Source of the DNA: Thermoplasmata archaeon
GTDB taxonomy: Archaea > Thermoplasmatota > Thermoplasmata > Thermoplasmatales > Thermoplasmataceae
Direction: 5' to 3'
Length of the DNA: 5,105 bases
NCBI GenBank assembly: GCA_021826795.1
Contig: JAKAYM010000137.1
Location: 1 to 5,105, forward strand
In this document: in pieces, positions 1 to 5,105 of the stretch
How positions within the stretch are numbered: the stretch's first letter is position 1
Layout of the letters: each line of letters starts with the position of its first letter
The notes under the pieces: model-generated
Database searches by the model: none
What the model saw: the letters and a program-made list of their open reading frames with translations, nothing else
Told to the model about the DNA's origin: nothing
Translations under genes and position numbers: made by a program

Positions 1-570
1 ATATTCCAGGATATGATAATTTTCAGCGGTGATGAAATGAAAATTATAGAACTACCACCGGGCTATGTAACCGGAAGCTCTTTGATGCCAAATAAGGTAA
101 ATCCGGATTTTCTTGAGATATTCCAGGGTTATGCCGCAAAGTCAGTATCTCTGATGAATCTTCTTTATTCAGGAATCATAAACAAAACTACTGGATACCA
201 TAGGGATTTTCAGGTATTAAAGGATGAAATTATTCCATTTATGATAGAGTTGAAATCCATACTGAATGGTTTTCCAGATCTCTTTGGAGGAATAAAATTT
301 AACAGAGAAGCTTCTGAGAAAATCATAGGGAATTCAATATACGCAACATATAATTCAAAATTGAATTTCAACTCCAGAAGAAACTGGAAAGAATCATACA
401 GGACTGTTGGAGACATGATAAGATCCGGAAAACAGCTAAAACCTTATGAACCTTTAGATATAACAACTTATACGGATTTTGAATTTGTTGAAAAGATAGT
501 TGATACCAATATTTCATCTATAAAAAATAAGAGGAATAGAATTTTGGATACTATAAAAGACATGATCTGA
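1..570 (+). CDS. argH: Argininosuccinate lyase-like protein, C-terminal part (5' end outside window)
   Basis: The reading frame is open from base 1, so the first in-frame ATG at 13 is internal and the gene starts left of the window. About 189 C-terminal residues are visible; the family is usually 430-460 residues. Bases 73-108 encode the fumarase/aspartase superfamily signature as GSSLMPNKVNPD, the flexible loop that carries the catalytic serine. It is followed by GYHRDFQVLKDE, the argininosuccinate lyase counterpart of GYNRDLQEDKE, and by WKESYRTVG, the counterpart of FREAHEIVG. These motifs point to ArgH rather than fumarase, aspartase or adenylosuccinate lyase. ArgH is cytosolic and splits argininosuccinate into arginine and fumarate, the last step of arginine synthesis, as a homotetramer. 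Oddities: the loop reads NKVNP where typical ArgH has QKKNP, and the ATDLADYLV segment is poorly kept, so a divergent enzyme or altered substrate is possible. No clear terminator follows the TGA at 568-570. Confidence 0.82.
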   Translation: MFQDMIIFSGDEMKIIELPPGYVTGSSLMPNKVNPDFLEIFQGYAAKSVSLMNLLYSGIINKTTGYHRDFQVLKDEIIPFMIELKSILNGFPDLFGGIKFNREASEKIIGNSIYATYNSKLNFNSRRNWKESYRTVGDMIRSGKQLKPYEPLDITTYTDFEFVEKIVDTNISSIKNKRNRILDTIKDMI

Positions 571-3500
571 ACCAGCATATATAAAACATGCATTTACGAT
601 AAGATGAATACAAAAAAATATATTATTGGATGATACATTAAGATGGTATATGATTGATACCGTGGCTAATGAAAAAAAATGGAAAGATTACTGGTACAGT
701 AATGACATATTCAAATTTAAAATGGGAGAGAAAAATTATACCATAGATACACCACCCCCAACTGTTTCAGGAAAAATGCATGTTGGCCATGCTTTTTCAT
801 ATCCCCAGCAGGATTTTATTGCAAGGTACAAAAGGATGAAGGGATTTAATGTATTTTATCCATGGGGATTTGATGATAACGGCCTTCCCACTGAGCGTTT
901 TGTGGAAAAGGAAAGAAAAGTAACAATTGATAACACGCCACTGAAAGATTACATAGAAATATGTAAAGAAGTAAGTAGAGAAGCCGAAAAGGATCTCTAT
1001 CAGGCGTGGTATGATACGGGATTGAGTGCCGATTTCAAAAATTATATAGATACATCTTCAGACTTTTCAATAAAATTATCACAGGAAATGTTCATGGGGC
1101 TTGCGGAAAAGAAAAGGGCATACAGAGACGAAGCACCATATATAACATGCCCCACATGCCGTACAGCAATCTCACAGATAGAGATGAAGGATGCTATAAT
1201 CAACACTGAACTTGTTTATTTAAATTTTAACGGGATTGAAATAGCAACAACCAGACCTGAAATGCTGGGAGCGTGCATTGCCATATTTGTAAATCCTGAT
1301 GATAGCAGATATAGTCATATGATAGGCAGGGAAGTAGAGGTACCGCTATATGGCTATAAGGTAGAAATAAAAGCGGATGAGTCCATTGATAGGGAGTTCG
1401 GAACCGGTGCCGAAATGCTATGCACTTTCGGAGATCAGAATGATCTGTCACTGTGGAAAAAATATGGAATAAAAGCAAGAGTAATACTTAAAAATAATAA
1501 AATCAATGACGGGAAAATAATAAATAATCTTTCCATCAAGGATGCTAGAAAAACCATACTTGACATGCTAAGAGAAAAAGGTTATGTGATAAAAATAGAG
1601 AAAATAAAGCATTCAGTGAATACTCATGAAAGATGTGGAACACCCATAGAGATAGGCATCAGCAAGCAGTGGTATATAAAAGACCTGGATATCAAGGATG
1701 AATTAATAGAATTCGGAAATAAAATTGAATGGATACCTGAACATATGAAAACCAGATACAATAACTGGGTAACCGGATTAAAGTGGGACTGGTGTATATC
1801 CAGACAAAGATATTTCGGCGTCCCATTTCCTGTATGGTACTGCAATAAATGTGGCGAAATAATATTTGCGGACAGGGGTGAGCTGCCTGTGGACCCGAGG
1901 CTAGATGATAAAAAAAGGCAATGTGTTAAATGCGGTTCTTCAGATTTATCACCGGAAACAGATGTTATGGACACATGGGCAACGTCCTCACTGAGTCCAA
2001 CATTGTATCTATCACATATTAACCACATGGATCTATACCCCATGGATGCAAGATTCCAGGGACATGATATAATAACATCATGGGCATTTACAACCATACT
2101 GAGATCATATCTTCATTATGGCAAGATACCATGGAAAAAAATAATTATAAGCGGCAATGTTTATGATCCTTTCGGTCAGAAGATGAGCAAGAGCAAGGGC
2201 AACATAGTGGAACCGAAGTCAATAATAGAGACCTATGGTGCAGATGCATTAAGATACTGGGCATCAACTACCATGCAGGGCGAGAATATCAAACTTAGGG
2301 AGCAGGACTTAATGCGTGGAAGGAAGACTGTTATTAAACTCGAGAATTCCCTGAAACTTATAATGCTCCTTTCAGATAATAAGATACCTGAAAAGACAGA
2401 TATAAATTTCCCTGTAAATAAATGGATAATATCAAAAATGGAGCATACGGTAAAGGAGGTAACGGAATACATGGAGAACAATGAAGTAATGAAGGCCAGG
2501 ATAGCCATTGATAAATTTTTCTGGAACCTTTACTGCGATAATTATCTTGAAATAATAAAAAGCGAGGCATCAAAACCGGATAGAAGGGGCGAAACACTGT
2601 ATACTGCATTCTATATAATGGAAAATGTACTGAAGATGTATTCTCCTATTATGCCATTTATAACAGAAGAACTGTATCACCAGATGAACCCGGGGGTATC
2701 AAGCATAGCACTTGAAAGTTATCCGGAATTTGATTATAGTTTATTGTACAGCGAAGAGGGAATTGATTACATAATAAATATAATAGACAAAATCAGAAAT
2801 CTGAAAAGTCAGAAGAAGATGTCAATGGCAGCTCCCCTTGAAATTGTTAAAATACACGGTAAAGCGGACTTATTAGAAAGATATAAATATATACCTGAAG
2901 GCTTAATGCACATAGATAAAATGGAAATAACAGATTCAGATGAGACTTTTATTGAAAATTAATAAATATCCAGGTATTTATCAATTTCCCAGTCCGTTAC
3001 ATACTGCCTGAACTCTGCCCATTCACTTTCCTTGATTCTGATAAGATTGTTATAGATATAATCACCGAATATTTCCTTCATTAAGCTACTTTCCTTGAAT
3101 GCTGTTATGGCCTGTCCCAGCGACCCTGGCATGGACTCTATGCCATAATTTTTCCTTTCGTCACTGCTCATTTCAAAAATATTTTTTTCTATTGAATCTG
3201 GTGGATCTATCTTATTCTCAATGCCATTCAAACCCATACCTATTATGGCCGCGAACTGCAAGTACTGATTTCCGGCTGAATCCGGGTACCTGAGCTCCAG
3301 CCTCTTTCCCTTCGGGGCTGCCGATGGTATTCTAACCAGTGCGCTCCTGTTTCTGTTTGCCCATGCAATGTATACCGGGGCCTCGTACCCGGGAATAAGC
3401 CTTTTATATGAATTTACGGTTGATGCCAGTACCATGGATGCTGATTTCACGTTCTTCAATATTCCACCCAGATAGTGCATTGCATACTCACTTAATCCAT

Positions 3501-5105
3501 GTTTTGTAGATTCCTTGTAAAACAGATTTTCATCTCCTGAGAATATGCTCTGATGCACATGCATTCCATTGCCATTAACGCCTTTTATGGGTTTCGGCAT
3601 AAAGGTAGCGTAATACCCATATGCATTGGCTGTTTCCTTTACAACGCTTTTTATCATTATTATTCTATCTGCCATTGTTATGGCATCAGAATATTTAACG
3701 TCAATTTCGTGCTGCCCATATGCTACCTCATGATGCGATGCCTCCGGGAAATAATTTAATCCCTCTAATTTTCTAATTATTTCCTGTTTTACAGTGAATG
3801 ATCGATCCAGTGGCTCCTTGTCAAAATATCCACCGTAATCACTGGGTTCTATTGTAGGATCTCCCTCCTCATCCTGATTGAATATGAAGTACTCCAGTTC
3901 AGGTCCGATGTTAATTTTCTTATTTTCTCTGGAAAGCCTTTCAACCTGTTTTTCAAGGATATATCTTGGATCTCCATCAAATCTGGTTCCGTCCGGATTG
4001 AATATTTTACAGATAAAACGTACTGTTTTCCCAGCATAGTTCTCATTTGTGAGTATTGTATAGGACGATAATTCAGGTACGGCTTTCATATCAGAATTCT
4101 CAATCTGCTTGTACCCCACAATTGAACTGCCATCAAACATGACGCCGTTGTAAATTACATCCTCAAATCTATTATGCGGAATCGTCAGTGATTTTACAGA
4201 GCCAACAATATCTGTAAACTGTAATTGCAAAAACTCTACTTTATCTTCCTTTAATTTTTCAATATAGGATTCCTCATCCTGCATATAACATAATACAAGC
4301 AGGTAATAAAAACTTTTATAGACCTAAAAGAGATATTTGAACTGTTTTAATGTAATATTTCGTACAGAATATGAATAGAAAACTCTTAATGGGAGTTGAA
4401 ATGGTGTTAAAATCTGGAAATATTTAATATATAGCTATGATAATCACTTACCTTGAAAGTTTTAAACAGAACCACTTTGATGGATATAATAAACTCACTG
4501 AAGAATTCCATATTGATTTTATTGCTTTTTTTATTTCCATTTCATATTTATTCAGAGTCCATGAAACTGTATATTTTCCCGTTAGTTCTTGCATGTTTTG
4601 GAATTGTGTATTATATTTCATATCTTGTATCCGGAAGCCTGATAGAGATACTGGGAAAAAGATCTATTCTTCTCGCAGGGATGGTTTTTTCGATTGGGAT
4701 TGAGCCTATTTTTTATACGAAGAGCTTTGTTTTAATCCTTATATTAACTACTATGATATCAATAGGTAGCTCCATTATAGACTACAGCAGGAGTGGGCGT
4801 TCCTTAAGTGAGACCAAATCTTATCTATACACAAGTGCAATTATGGGAACTGTTTTAGTTTCAGAATATTTTATTAAAATTAGGGTAATATACGTATTTT
4901 TAGTGCTAGCCATTGCAATTACTATTTTTTCTATATTATCCCAGTTATCCGGAAATATGAATATAAATTACAGAAAAGCGTGACTTTACATTTATCTGAT
5001 TCAATATTTTTATAAACCTATGAAATTGCAATGTTTCCACATTATTTCCATGTGGGTACACAACTATTATTCAAGGCATTTGTCGTTGAATACATGCTAT
5101 TTATC

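Overview
The window looks like chromosomal DNA of an acidophilic archaeon of the Thermoplasmata, in the Ferroplasma/Acidiplasma/Thermoplasma range. This is an inference. It rests on the AT-rich composition, heavy use of ATA for Ile and AGA/AGG for Arg, an archaeal-type valyl-tRNA synthetase without a long C-terminal coiled coil, a short type I-alpha glutamine synthetase, and gene starts that lack Shine-Dalgarno motifs but have TATA-like boxes roughly 25-33 bases upstream, as in leaderless or near-leaderless archaeal mRNAs.

Layout: (1) Bases 1-570 hold the 3' part of an argininosuccinate lyase-like gene (argH) that enters from the left. (2) Bases 571-649 are a short gap with two TATA-like boxes. 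(3) Bases 650-2962 hold valS, complete. (4) Bases 2959-4284 hold glnA on the opposite strand. It converges on valS, and the two stop codons interlock in a single TTAA. (5) Bases 4285-4479 are a divergent promoter region. It holds the glnA TATA box inside a small inverted repeat, a possible 18-codon ORF, and a TATA box for the next gene. (6) Bases 4480-4983 hold a small six-helix membrane protein resembling the N-terminal half of a major facilitator superfamily (MFS) transporter. (7) Bases 4984-5105 hold another TATA-like box and possibly the first 25 codons of a further gene that runs off the right edge.

The genes do not form one operon. argH and glnA both belong to nitrogen and amino-acid metabolism, while valS is translation housekeeping. 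The strand switches and separate promoters suggest four or more independent transcription units. I see no rRNA, tRNA, CRISPR array, insertion sequence, attachment site or toxin-antitoxin pair, and no stretch over 300 bases without a gene. I find no convincing new biological system. The points most worth a second look are the half-size MFS-like protein, the regulatory residues of the glutamine synthetase, the unusual signature of the lyase, and the compact promoter and overlap arrangements.
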